Assembly: GCA_945910005.1 (NCBI GenBank)
Contig: OX246745.1
Span: 41,517,449 to 41,581,448, forward strand
Source: Isoperla grammatica
Taxonomy: Eukaryota; Arthropoda; Insecta; Plecoptera; Perlodidae
Length of the DNA: 64,000 nt
Direction: 5' to 3'
This document shows positions 1-11,931 of the stretch, piece by piece; the stretch's first letter is position 1, and each line of letters starts with the position of its first letter. The notes under the pieces were generated by a model that saw only the letters and a program-made list of their open reading frames with translations, made no database searches and was not told the DNA's origin. The translations under genes were made by a program, and so were the position numbers.

Positions 1-165
<165 letters not shown>

Positions 166-186
166 GGATACAAATAAGAAATAAAC

Positions 187-1735
187 TTAACCAACAAACG
201 AATCAACAAACGAACCAACAAAAGAACTAACAAACGAACCAACAAACGAACCAACAAACGAAGCAACAAACGAAGATACAAACGGAGCAACAAACGAACC
301 AACAAACGAAGCAACAAACGAACTAACAAAGGAACCAACAAACGAAGCAACAAACGAACCAACAAACGAAGCAACAAACGAACTAACAAAGGAACCGACA
401 AACGAAGCAACAAACGAACCAACAAACGAAGCAACAAACGAAGCAACAAACGAAGCAACAAACGAAGCAACAAACGAACTAACAAAGGAACCGACAAACG
501 AACCAACAAACGAACTAACAAACATAACAACAAACGAACCAACAAACGAACTAACAAACAAAACAACAAACGAACCAACAAACGAACCAACAAACGAAGC
601 AACAAACGAAGCAACAAACGAAGCAACAAACTAACCAACAAACGAAGCAACAAACGAAGCAACAAACGAACCAACAAACGAAGCAACAAACGAACCAACA
701 AACGAAGCAACAAATGAACCAACAAACGAAGCATTAAACGAACCAACAAACGAGGCAACAAACGAAGCAACAAACGAAGCAACAAAAAAAGCAACAAACG
801 AACCAACAAACGAAGCATTAAACGAACCAACAAACGAAGCAACAAACGAACCAACAAACGAAGCAACAAACGAAGCAAAAAACGAACCAACAAACGAAAC
901 AACAAACGAAGCAACAAACGCTCTAACAAACAAAACAACAAACTAACCAACAAACGAACCAACAAAAAAAGCAACAAACGAACCAACAAACGAAGCATTA
1001 AACGAACCAACAAACGAAGCAACAAACGAACCAACAAACGAAGCAACAAACGAAGCAAAAAACGAACCAACAAACGAAACAACAAACGAAGCAACAAACG
1101 CTCTAACAAACAAAACAACAAACTAACCAACAAACGAAGCAACAAACGAAGCAACAAACGAAGCAACAAACGAACCAACAAACGAAGCAACAAACGAACC
1201 AACAATTGAAGCAACAAACGAAGCAACAAACTAACCAACAAACGAACCAACAAACGAAGCAAAAAACGAACCAACAAACGAAACAACAAACGAAGCAACA
1301 AACGAACTAACAAACAAAACAACAAACTAACCAACAAACGAAGCAACAAACGAAGCAACAAACGAAGCAACAAACAAAACAACAAACTAACCAACAAACG
1401 AAGCATTAAACGAACCAACAAAAGAAGCAACAAACGAAGCAACAAACGAAGCAACAAACGAAGCAACAAACGAAGCAACAAACGAACCAACAAACGAAGC
1501 AACAAACTAACCAATAAACGAACCAACAAACGAAGCAACAAACGAAGCAACAAACGAAGCAACAAACGAAGCAACAAACGAAGCATTAAACGAAACAACA
1601 AACGAACCAACAAACGAAGCAACAAACGAAGCAACAAACGAAGCAACAAACGAAGCAACAAACGAAGCAACAAACGAAGCAACAAACGAAGCAACAAACG
1701 AACCAACAAACGAACCAACAAACGAACCAACGAAG
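187..1735. repeat. 12-bp minisatellite (ACAAACGAAGCA type)
   Basis: About 130 tandem copies of a 12-bp unit, mostly ACAAACGAAGCA or ACAAACGAACCA with point variants such as GCATTA and CTAACC. A longer block is duplicated: lines 781-960 and 961-1140 are nearly identical, giving a 180-bp direct repeat inside the array. The unit length is a multiple of three, so the minus strand reads as Ser-Phe-Val-Ala/Gly repeats. CTAACC variants make stop codons in that frame, so this is not taken as protein coding. Confidence 0.95.
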
Positions 1736-2088
1736 TTAGTTTTCATGATGCTGTATTTAACTGAATTAGACTGTCGCAGAGCAGATGTGATTATATTCTG
1801 TAAAATGTGTTCATATTTCTAAGACTGCGATGCTGTTGATCCGGATAACAATGAGTAAAGAGCACTTGAAGCATTTGAAAGCTTTCTATATAATGTGCTG
1901 AGATTGATACAATTTCTTAGAATCTCCACAACTATAAAAAGATACCGTGAGTACGCGGAGAGAATTAGAAGACCTATGTCTCTCTTCTCAGTACAGTCAT
2001 ACTAGACCCCGTGATCGCTATATCAATTGTAGAGGCCTTCCTTCCCAACTGTCCTAGGCCCTAACACCTTAATAACCTAGTTACTCAC
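1736..2088. other. Non-coding stretch with SINE-C tail fragment
   Basis: No gene is visible. Positions about 2030-2085 (TTCCTTCCCAACTGTCCTAG onward) resemble the 3' part of the SINE family seen more completely at 47942-48180, and also the piece at 37668-37710. Confidence 0.5.
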
Positions 2089-3284
<1,196 letters not shown>

Positions 3285-3464
3285 ATGTTCCGTTTATATT
3301 TTAATTACTGTAAACAAGTTAATTCTGCATTTGTATTGATTTTTGTAAAGTTCACTTTCTTAGTAGTTTCAAGTATTTAGTTCTATACATTATTTTGTTA
3401 TTGTAAATACATGTTCCGTTTTCTGTTCTGTTCTGTCACTATGTATAATATTTTTTATTATGTA

Positions 3465-3494
3465 CCACAGTTAAGCCAAGTCTTGGCTTTGTGG
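3465..3494 (+). other. LINE-1 3' terminal hairpin
   Basis: A stem-loop just before the poly(A): outer arms CCACA and TGTGG, inner arms AAGCCA and TGGCTT with a 5-nt loop. An equivalent hairpin with a different stem sequence but the same outer arms ends LINE-2 at 23352-23384. Non-LTR reverse transcriptases often recognise 3'-end structure in their RNA template, so this is a candidate recognition element. Confidence 0.7.
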
Positions 3495-3533
3495 GTTCTT
3501 GGAGTCATAAATAAAAAAAAAAAAAAAAAAAAA

Positions 3534-4940
3534 TTATTATTATTATTATTATTGTCACTAGAGGAAATATGAAAGTGTGTGTAGGTTCATATTTGTTACA
3601 GCGCATCTGGGAAACATGTTGTTTGTGTATACGAATTTTTTTTTTCCGCCGGTATAATAATAATATTACGAAACGCACGAAAAAATGCATAAACCAAAAA
3701 CCGTAGAAAATTTTCAAACTTCGTCGGACATAGAAAGTTGTCAAATATCTTAATCGTTAAGGTTGTTGTTTTCCAAACAAATAATTACAATTACTTACGT
3801 AGTTAGCTCGGAACGACAAAAATGTTCAAGACCACATCCAAAAATATAAATTAAAATATAGTTTTTAGTTCTAACGAAATCACAATCTGGATATTTATCC
3901 CCTCTTAAATATTGTGTATATGTATCGTTTTTAAATAGTGAACATATACTCCCCGCAACTTCCCGCAACTCCCCCCACCCCCCACCCCCCGTCTTAAATC
4001 AAGTTTCTTGTCATCAACCCTACAATCAACCCTGGAATTCAGCACCCGTTATTTTAAAGAAAAGTTATTGGTTGTTGACCAAGAAATCTAGGCTAAACAC
4101 AAGAAGTTGCACCGATTGCCGCTAGAATCGATGGATTCAAGAGCGCTGACGTATTTGGAGCATCGGAATACTGCAACTGCAACTGCAGCTGGCCTCTGTA
4201 CTCCAAGCTGTATCTGCACACGACTTGAGTCCAGAAGCTCAGGTGATGCCACACATACCATGTCATACACACACACATCTCCATCCAACTGATAGTTGGA
4301 TTCATTTTCAAGCTATACATTTAATGCAATCATACCGATATTACTGGTTCTTTTAACGATTGTTTCAAAATCATAGACGCAGTATAACTACTGGACATGT
4401 CATTGACCTTGAGGGGTGTAAGAAGTAGCTTGAGTGAACGGTATTCAGAACGTATTGTATTTATAAGAGAGGCGGCCACCAAATCTAAACGTAAGGACAG
4501 TCTACGCAGACGGACCGCGGGCCGTGGATACACAAGTAGCTACGTGATCCCAAGGCGGCCCGATGGAAATCTCACCCTCAATTGTCACGCTGCCGTCTAT
4601 GGAGACGTGTTTCGTGTTTTACTGATACTTCATTACTGTTTACAATTTACTAATTTTGTTTGTGAATGTGATGTGTAAAATGTCTAAGTCAGCTAATGTG
4701 GCCGCAGCTCGTCTTCCGCTACCAGAAGAGTCTACTGACAGATCATATGCGGCTTCTTTTTTAATTTTATTCATACAAATAATCTCCACTTTTAAACTTC
4801 CAGCGATGAACTCGGTTACAAACTGGGGCTCCGTTCATATTTTCCCTGATTGGGGTCATTTCAAAATTAGGTTGACAAAAATGCAAACTAAAGATGTTGA
4901 ATGTGCAAACTATGCGGATTGTAGTGGAGGGGGTTAAGGG
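3534..4940. other. Region without recognisable genes
   Basis: After a short ATT tract (to 3553) the sequence is AT-rich with a C-rich patch near 3950-4000. Short overlapping ORFs at 4088-4937 have no motifs I recognise and no consistent coding signal. Nothing is called. Confidence 0.6.
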
Positions 4941-6592
4941 AGGCCAGGTGGCCTCATAGGATGCCAGGAGGCCTGATAGGATGCCAGGTGGCCTGATAGG
5001 ATGCCAGGAGGCCTGATAGGATGCCAGGTGGCCTGATAGGATGCCAGGTGGCCTGATAGGATGCCAGGAGGCCTGATAGGATGCCAGGTGGCCTGATAGG
5101 ATGCCAGGAGGCCTGATAGGATGCCAGGAGGCCTGATAGGATGCCAGGAGGCCTGATAGGATGCCAGGTGGCCTGATAGGATGCCAGGAGGCCTGATAGG
5201 ATGCCAGGAGGCCTGATAGGATGCCAGGAGGCCTGATAGGATGCCAGGTGGCCTGATAGGATGCCAGGTGGCCTGATAGGATGCCAGGTGGCCTGATAGG
5301 ATGCCAGGAGGCCTGATAGGATGCCAGGTGGCCTGATAGGATGCCAGGTGGCCTGATAGGATGCCAGGAGGCCTGATAGGATGCCAGGTGGCCTGATAGG
5401 ATGCCAGGAGGCCTGATAGGATGCCAGGAGGCCTGATAGGATGCCAGGTGGCCTGATAGGATGCCAGGTGGCCTGATAGGATGCCAGGAGGCCTGATAGG
5501 ATGCCAGGTGGCCTGATAGAATGCCAGGTGGCCTGATAGGATGCCAGGTGGCCTGATAGGATGCCAGGTGGCCTGATAGGATGCCAGGTGGCCTGATTGG
5601 ATGCCAGGAGGCCTGATAGGATGCCAGGAGGCCTGATAGGATGCCAGGTGGCCTGATAGGATGCCAGGAGGCCTGATAGGATGCCAGGTGGCCTGATAGG
5701 ATGCCAGGTGGCCTGATAGGATGCCAGGAGGCCTGATAGGATGCCAGGAGGCCTGATAGGATGCCAGGTGGCCTGATAGGATGCCAGGTGGCCTGATAGG
5801 ATGCCAGGAGGCCTGATAGGATGCCAGGAGGCCTGATAGGATGCCAGGAGGCCTGATAGGATGCCAGGTGGCCTGATAGGATGCCAGGTGGCCTGATAGG
5901 ATGCCAGGAGGCCTGATAGGATGCCAGGAGGCCTGATAGGATGCCAGGTGGCCTGATAGAATGCCAGGTGGCCTGATAGGATGCCAGGAGGCCTGATAGG
6001 ATGCCAGGAGGCCTGATAGGATGCCAGGAGGCCTGATAGGATGCCAGGAGACCTGATAGGATGCCAGGTGGCCTGATAGGATGCCAGGAGGCCTGATAGG
6101 ATGCCAGGTGGCCTGATAGGATGCCAGGAGGCCTGATAGGATGCCAGGAGGCCTGATAGGATGCCAGGTGGCCTGATAGGATGCCAGGTGGCCTGATAGG
6201 ATGCCAGGTGGCCTGATAGGATGCCAGGTGGCCTGATAGGATGCCAGGAGGCCTGATAGGATGCCAGGAGGCCTGATAGGATGCCAGGAGGCCTGATAGG
6301 ATGCCAGGTGGCCTGATAGGATGCCAGGTGGCCTGATAGGATGCCAGGAGGCCTGATAGGATGCCAGGAGGCCTGATAGGATGCCAGGAGGCCTGATAGG
6401 ATGCCAGGAGGCCTGATAGGATGCCAGGAGGCCTGATAGGATGCCAGGTGGCCTAATAGGATGCCAGGTGGCCTGATAGGATGCCAGGAGGCCTGATAGG
6501 ATGCCAGGAGGCCTGATAGGATGCCAGGTGGCCTGATAGGATGCCAGGTGGCCTGATAGGATGCCAGGAGGCCTGATAGGATGCCAGGTGGC
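4941..6592. repeat. 20-bp satellite with two unit types
   Basis: About 82 head-to-tail copies of a 20-bp unit (GATAGGATGCCAGGTGGCCT), extremely regular. Almost all variation is one position, GGTGGCC versus GGAGGCC; a handful of other substitutions occur (for example at 5519, 5598 and 6051). All frames of the minus strand lack stops because the unit does, giving a 546-codon apparent ORF of Pro/Gly/Leu-rich repeats, which I do not accept as a gene. Confidence 0.97.
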
Positions 6593-6629
6593 ACATGCGA
6601 GCAGTTAATTACCTTTCCATTCGTGATAA

Positions 6630-6905
6630 TAATGATGATGAAAATTGGGTTTTACGTCCCATATTTTTGCAACTTCGGCTAATCTTCGGCTAAGACAATA
6701 AGTAGAAAAAAAATCACATCTCCGAATCCGATCCATTCCACATCGCGGGGGTCGTCATAAGGGGAGTCCAGCGAGGGAGGGCAGGGCCAATTGTGGGAGG
6801 AGAAATCTTTTGTGGGACAGTGGGAGGGAAGGGACAGGGTCTCTTTTCGTCGCCTCTTACGACTAGCAGAGTCAATCTGGGTCTATTCTTCCCCGGGCGT
6901 ACATT
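6630..6905 (-). mobile_element. SINE-B copy, minus orientation
   Basis: Shares blocks with 22447-22740 and 48880-49160: GTCGTAAGAGGCGAC-like core, a CTGTCCC(T/A) G-C-rich middle, a GGATCTGATTCGG-like block, and an end reading GCAAAAATATGAGACGTAAA. No tRNA-like A and B boxes are obvious. The family name is a local label used in this annotation. Confidence 0.7.
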
Positions 6906-6918
6906 GCAGTTTAATGTT

Positions 6919-7352
6919 AAATAAATAAATGAAAATAAATAAATCTACATTTAGAGTCTACCCACTCAGTAACTAAACTGATTTGCAGTGGGGGACTTTA
7001 ATTTAAAGTGACTAAACCAACCCTGTAGGCTTCGAACACCATCGACGAGTGAGCGATCACCAATCAAAGATCGATATTTCAAATACGAAACATATGAATC
7101 AGTGATTGGACAGTGCGAACACCTGCGGACAAATGCCAGAATCAACAAGGCTGATTTAGAACAACGTTGAATTTATTGAGTGCTTCGTTGCTAGGACGGC
7201 TCCAAAGTCACCGTTTACTTATTCCTAAGCCAAGAAGTAATGGAATTGAATCCACATTAGAAGTTAAAAAAACTTCTGCCTGAAGCGGGATTTGAACCCG
7301 GGACCTTCTGCATTGGAAGGAGGGATGCTTACCACTGGACCAACGAGCCACT
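6919..7352 (-). mobile_element. SINE-A, tRNA-derived, full-length minus copy
   Basis: On the minus strand a tRNA-like head (7279-7350) is followed by a ~330-bp body and an (ATTT)n-type tail at 6919-6945. The head shows an A-box-like TGGTCCAGTGGTAAGCATC and a B box GGTTCAAATCC. The same family occurs complete at 30853-31274 and split at 15765-15928 plus 17511-17712. The head resembles tRNA-Gly(TCC) best to my eye, but the anticodon loop has drifted. Such elements are transcribed by RNA polymerase III from the internal boxes and move with LINE machinery. Confidence 0.88.
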
Positions 7353-7763
7353 AATACCAAGATCGTACTTCTGCTAAGCTTGAGACGTCGATTTTATTTT
7401 AACGAACCCAAGCATAAGAACCTAAAATACCGATTTAAAAGGTTTGAGTGTGCAGTAGTTTTTATCACTAGCAAGGTAATTGCCTGCGGGTAAGAAAGAT
7501 ACTGATCAGTAATTATCAGCTTTTATATTCGCAATATCGGTTTGAAGCGGATTCGAAAAGTTCATGGCTGCACGAAGCACGGGCACAGTTTAATAATGAG
7601 GTCGGTTACTTGGAAGCTACGGTTATCAACGTGTGACATTCCAAAACTCAGGTGTAGTTTCTTCGCAGACTTGGTTGCGAGACTAAATAATGCTAATTAC
7701 GGGTAAATGCACAATTTCCTTGTCTCTCAATCGCTAATATAAAATAGGCGGTACCACAATGTC
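7353..7763. other. No recognisable feature
   Basis: Unique-looking AT-rich sequence between two SINE copies; no ORF or repeat I can identify. Confidence 0.5.
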
Positions 7764-7925
7764 CAATCCTGACAGAAGGGTTTTCCGTGGGTTTTCTCAG
7801 TGTAATTGCGAATGCTGGGCTTGAGTACTACTAACGGCCCTCGGATATTTCTTCCCAAAATATTAATATTCAATTCTCTAACATTAGTCACTTGAAGAGG
7901 GCAACCAAGGGTGCAAGGCTGGCGT
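7764..7925 (+). mobile_element. SINE-C fragment (5'-truncated)
   Basis: Begins at CAATCCTGACAGAAGGGTTT and follows the body of the copy at 47942-48180 (cytosine-rich junction, then GCGAATGCTGGG..., CCTCGG, TTCTTCCCAA, TTAGTCACTTGAAGAGG). The tRNA-like head is missing. Confidence 0.7.
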
Positions 7926-7987
7926 ACAACCTATGACCTTAGAGCAAAGCCTATCGCAAGTATTCATAGAACATTATTATATTTTAA

Positions 7988-8183
<196 letters not shown>

Positions 8184-8671
8184 TTTTCGGTTTAGGTGTT
8201 TGTATTTATTTAGGTAAATATATTTAATCCACTTCCCATTATTACTCTTGATTCACCCCCCTCCCTCCCCTTCATTTACCCAGTATACGTAATAGTGTTT
8301 CGAGAGAATTGCGCAGCCCTATATGCGCAGTCACGTGATACTATCAGCGTGGACTGCTTACCGTGACGACGAGGGAGGACACACTTGCCTGTCAACTATC
8401 AACAACAGAACATCGCATACAGAGATACGTGAGTACCCATACATTTCTTGTCTCCCCTCCCTATGGGTACGGCCCCTTGTGTCCTATCCCTATAATAGTG
8501 GATTCGGCCCCAACGTAATTATTACTCGTTTTGTTTTTGGTTTGGTAAGTCATTATTTTGTATGCACTGTCCAGCCCCCCCCCCCCCCCTTTTTCCAAGA
8601 AGAAGAAAGTTCGGCATACCCGAACCGGCGAAAATATCAAGTAGGCATAGGACGCACCCACCTACTGTACA
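8184..8671 (+). repeat. BEL 5' LTR
   Basis: About 488 bp, nearly identical to 14223-14704. The 3' LTR starts TGTTCGG and ends TGTACA; the 5' copy starts TTTTCGG, so its terminal TG has mutated to TT. It contains a long C run (8575-8589) and the motif TATAATAG near 8499, a possible but unproven promoter element. Confidence 0.93.
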
Positions 8672-8677
8672 TAAAAA

Positions 8678-8695
8678 TGGTCCTCCGAACCCGAT
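8678..8695 (+). promoter_or_regulatory. BEL primer-binding site (tRNA-Tyr-like)
   Basis: TGGTCCTCCGAACCCGAT lies 6 nt inside the 5' LTR and begins with the TGG expected opposite a tRNA CCA end. It fits the 3' end of animal tRNA-Tyr with a few mismatches, judged from memory of that tRNA. It would prime minus-strand synthesis. Confidence 0.55.
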
Positions 8696-8892
8696 GTATT
8701 CTTTTACTGAGCTTCTTTTTCTAGTGTTTGAAATTCTACTTCGTTTTATTAATTTTGCTGTCTTGTCCGTTGTGGAATTTTGTTGTCGTATAGCATTCCC
8801 CCCCGCACTTTTCACTGTTATTTCATGCAGTGTTTTGTGACGTAATTAGCCACACCCTAGATTGTCAGTAGTCACTAATTAATTGATTAGCG

Positions 8893-11800
8893 ATGGCAGA
8901 AGCAGCGAGAATAGATAAGGAACGGAATGTTACGAAGCTTACAAATAGACCAGAAACATTGTTTCGTCGGTTACAAATTCTATTTGATTTGAGTAGGGAA
9001 GTAGAAGATGTGTCAAAGCAGCCTCTCTTCAGAGCGAGATACGCCAAACTGGAAGAAACCAGGCAGGCTTTTGAGGAATTAACTTCAGATATTATCTTGC
9101 TGAAATTAGAAATAGATCCAGAATATGTGCCTAACGAACAATGCTTGATTGCGTTTGATGAAATGTATTACGCGATCCAAGTGGTCGCCGCGCGCATCAC
9201 GTCACCGCCTGGGACAGCTGATCGCAACGTACCTACAGATTCATCGCCCCACAGCCGTGCGCGTCTACCGAAGATAGAGCTTATCAAGTTCGACGGCACG
9301 TTGACTCACTGGCCAACATTCTACGACATGTTTTGTAGCCTAGTGCACAATGATGCAACTATCGATCCCGTTCAAAAGTTCCACTATTTAATTTCCACAC
9401 TTACGGGCGCTCCACTGAGCCTCGTAAAGGGTTTACCAGTTACAGAAAATAATTACGCGATTGTGTGGGACTTATTAGTTGAAGAGTATCAAAATGAACG
9501 CAATCTTGCCAACAGCATTTTGGACAAGTTATTTTCGATACGCCCACAACAGTCAGAATCTGCCTCCGGTCTAAGCCTTTACTTTCAAACCTACCACGAG
9601 AATGTTAAGGCACTTCAAAACCTCAACATTAATATAGCAGACTACCTCCTGGTATATATCGACTTACGCAATCTAGAACCCAGTACCAAGAGACAATTCG
9701 AGATACAATGTGATAAACGTCAAGTTCCTACTGTGGAACAGTTCACAAAGTTCCTCAAAGATTACGTCAGCGTGTTACAGCGCTCTCAGGTTGATTCTCA
9801 AAAGACCAAACCCCAAGCAAAAGGTTCTGCTGTCAGTAACAACTCGGCACCCAAGCAACGGGCCCTTATTTCCACGTCAGATAATTTAGTCCCTAGTTGT
9901 TTATTATGTAACGAAAATCATCGTCTCTTAAATTGTCAGACATTTCTCTCACTTGCTCCCTCCCAACGTCGTGAGAATTGCAAGGAGATTCGACTATGTT
10001 TCAACTGCTTAGCTAGATCCCACATGGCTGACAAATGTTCATCGAAGTTTACATGCAAGCGATGTAACGGTCGACACCATACTCTGCTTCATTTAGACAC
10101 CCGTAATTCAGGCTCCATAGTTACGCCCGCTGTGACCAACACTGCAAGCAACGCGAACGTGAACCGCAGCGTATCCCAAGCTGCTCCTGGTCCCTCAAGT
10201 GGGGGCAATCTTCCACAACAATCTCTTTCTTGTTCAGCCCAGTCCCCAAACCCCACTACAGTATTGTTGGGTACTGCCATTGCACGAATTCAAGATGGTG
10301 CTGGTTGTTTCCATCCGCTCCGAATTGTTATTGACTGCGGCTCTCAGTTATCGTTCATAACTTCAGATGTTGTGGAACGTCTAGGTCTCTCTCGTCGTAA
10401 ATGTTCCACCCAGGTGTCAGGGATAGGTTCTCGTGAGGGGCCACGTGGTCAAGGCTTAACTACGTGTGTTATTGCACCTATCTCTGCAACGCACCCCCAG
10501 CTCTCTACCGAAGCAGTTATACTACCCAATATTTCTGCGGATCTACCCTCAGTTCCCCTCTCGTCAGAGCTAAGAGATAGCTTAAGTCATATCGCACTAT
10601 ACGATCCCCAGTTTGATAAACCTGGGCCCATTGACATGTTACTCGGGGCCGACTTGTATCCATTTATTCTTGTAAATGGCCAAGCCAAATTAACCCCGGG
10701 TGAACCCACTGCCATGAAAACCATTTTTGGATGGATCATTATAGGCAAAGCGAAGGTTAGCTCCATCCAAACCCAATCAACGTCACTTCTCAGTTACTCT
10801 AATTTGTTGGAGAGTGTCGTTAAAAGATTCTGGGAAGTTGAAGAAACTTCAATACCCACTCTGAAAAGCCCCGAAGACGTTTTAGCCGAGTCTCATTTCG
10901 TACGCACTCATTACCGCTCTAGTAGCGGCCGCTTTGTTGTCTCTCTACCATTTCGAGAAGCGGAACCCCTATTCAAAGGAAACTTTAACCAAGCCGTGTT
11001 GGCGCGACTCCAAAGTGTAGAGCGTAGATTAGCCAAACAATCTAGCATTCAACGCAACTACATCCACTTCATGCAAGAATATATTGACCTTGGACACATG
11101 CAACTCGCTACGAAACCAGGCACTTACCTAATTCCCCAACATTGTGTGCTCACCCCTACGAATACCTCGACCAAGCTCAGAGTCGTATTTGACGCCTCAT
11201 TTTCGATTGCTCCACAAAGCTCGCTCAATCAACAATTATATGTTGGACCGAAACTGCAATTAGATATCGCGGATATAGTAACAAATTTTCGTCAACACCC
11301 TGTGGCCCTTACTGCTGATATCTGCAAAATGTATCGACAGATTTTATTGCATCCCGACCACAGGAAATACCAACATATTCTCTGGCGGCCATCCCCCAAC
11401 GAGCCAGTCGAGGAGTATGAACTGAATACAGTCACCTATGGAACCTCATCAGCCCCCTTCTTAGCCATTCGCGTGCTGTTCCAATTGGCAACAGATGAAC
11501 GTGCTCGCTTTCCACAGGCCGCGCAGGTACTGCAGGCAGAAACCTACGTGGACAACATAGTCAGCGGTGCTAACTCTATGGAGGAGGCACTCGAGCTTCA
11601 AACCCAACTCACCCAATTACTCCAAGCTGGAGGATTCGCATTGCGAAAGTGGGCAAGTAATTCCCTTCAGGTATTGGAGCGAGTTCCCGAGATAGACCGA
11701 GAATCTTTGTTGTCCCTAGACGACAGTGAAAATCCTTCTATGAAGATTCTAGGCCTTCAGTGGGACCCTTCATCAGATTCATTTCGCTATTGCGTAACTG

Positions 11801-11931
11801 AAATCCCCACCGTATTCACGAAACGAGCGGTATTATCCACAACAGCACGCATTTTTGATCCGCTAGGGTGGGCGGCGCCAGTAGTATTCTGGGCCAAGAG
11901 GTTTTTCCAGGATCTCTGGTTAGAAGGTTAG
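8893..11931 (+). CDS. BEL Gag-protease-RT region of polyprotein
   Basis: 1012 codons ending at an in-frame TAG. Residues about 127-300 carry the Gag core typical of BEL elements (DUF1759-like, FDGTLTHWPTFYDMF). Zinc knuckles follow: a cysteine group from C336, CX2CX4HX4C at 369-382, and CX2CX4HX3H at 388-400. The protease (peptidase A17 type) has its active-site DCGS at 481-484. RT follows with LRVVFDAS, the first catalytic Asp at 809 (TADICKMYRQ), and YVDN at 885-888, where the family normally has YVDD. The second aspartate is therefore asparagine (AAC at 11554-11556), a single transition that should abolish polymerisation. The start at 8893 is the first ATG of the open frame and has G at +4. 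Downstream the same frame continues past the stop into RNase H and integrase. Confidence 0.9.
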   Translation: MAEAARIDKERNVTKLTNRPETLFRRLQILFDLSREVEDVSKQPLFRARYAKLEETRQAFEELTSDIILLKLEIDPEYVPNEQCLIAFDEMYYAIQVVAARITSPPGTADRNVPTDSSPHSRARLPKIELIKFDGTLTHWPTFYDMFCSLVHNDATIDPVQKFHYLISTLTGAPLSLVKGLPVTENNYAIVWDLLVEEYQNERNLANSILDKLFSIRPQQSESASGLSLYFQTYHENVKALQNLNINIADYLLVYIDLRNLEPSTKRQFEIQCDKRQVPTVEQFTKFLKDYVSVLQRSQVDSQKTKPQAKGSAVSNNSAPKQRALISTSDNLVPSCLLCNENHRLLNCQTFLSLAPSQRRENCKEIRLCFNCLARSHMADKCSSKFTCKRCNGRHHTLLHLDTRNSGSIVTPAVTNTASNANVNRSVSQAAPGPSSGGNLPQQSLSCSAQSPNPTTVLLGTAIARIQDGAGCFHPLRIVIDCGSQLSFITSDVVERLGLSRRKCSTQVSGIGSREGPRGQGLTTCVIAPISATHPQLSTEAVILPNISADLPSVPLSSELRDSLSHIALYDPQFDKPGPIDMLLGADLYPFILVNGQAKLTPGEPTAMKTIFGWIIIGKAKVSSIQTQSTSLLSYSNLLESVVKRFWEVEETSIPTLKSPEDVLAESHFVRTHYRSSSGRFVVSLPFREAEPLFKGNFNQAVLARLQSVERRLAKQSSIQRNYIHFMQEYIDLGHMQLATKPGTYLIPQHCVLTPTNTSTKLRVVFDASFSIAPQSSLNQQLYVGPKLQLDIADIVTNFRQHPVALTADICKMYRQILLHPDHRKYQHILWRPSPNEPVEEYELNTVTYGTSSAPFLAIRVLFQLATDERARFPQAAQVLQAETYVDNIVSGANSMEEALELQTQLTQLLQAGGFALRKWASNSLQVLERVPEIDRESLLSLDDSENPSMKILGLQWDPSSDSFRYCVTEIPTVFTKRAVLSTTARIFDPLGWAAPVVFWAKRFFQDLWLEG

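Noticed and set aside
187..1746. Ser-Phe-Val repeat ORFs on the minus strand
   Set aside because: Artefact of the 12-bp array; interrupted by stops wherever the CTAACC variant occurs.
4397..4937. Two small plus-strand ORFs (93 codons each)
   Set aside because: No recognisable motif, overlapping opposite-strand ORFs of similar length, and no splice or start context that stands out.
4954..6594. 546-codon minus-strand ORF of Pro/Gly/Leu/Trp repeats
   Set aside because: The 20-bp unit lacks stops, so all phases stay open; the frame ends where the array ends and there is no flanking coding sequence.
7279..7350. Functional tRNA genes here, at 30855-30925 and 47942-48015
   Set aside because: Each is the head of a longer repeated element with a shared body and tail, the acceptor stems do not pair well, and the copies are degenerate, so they are SINE heads.
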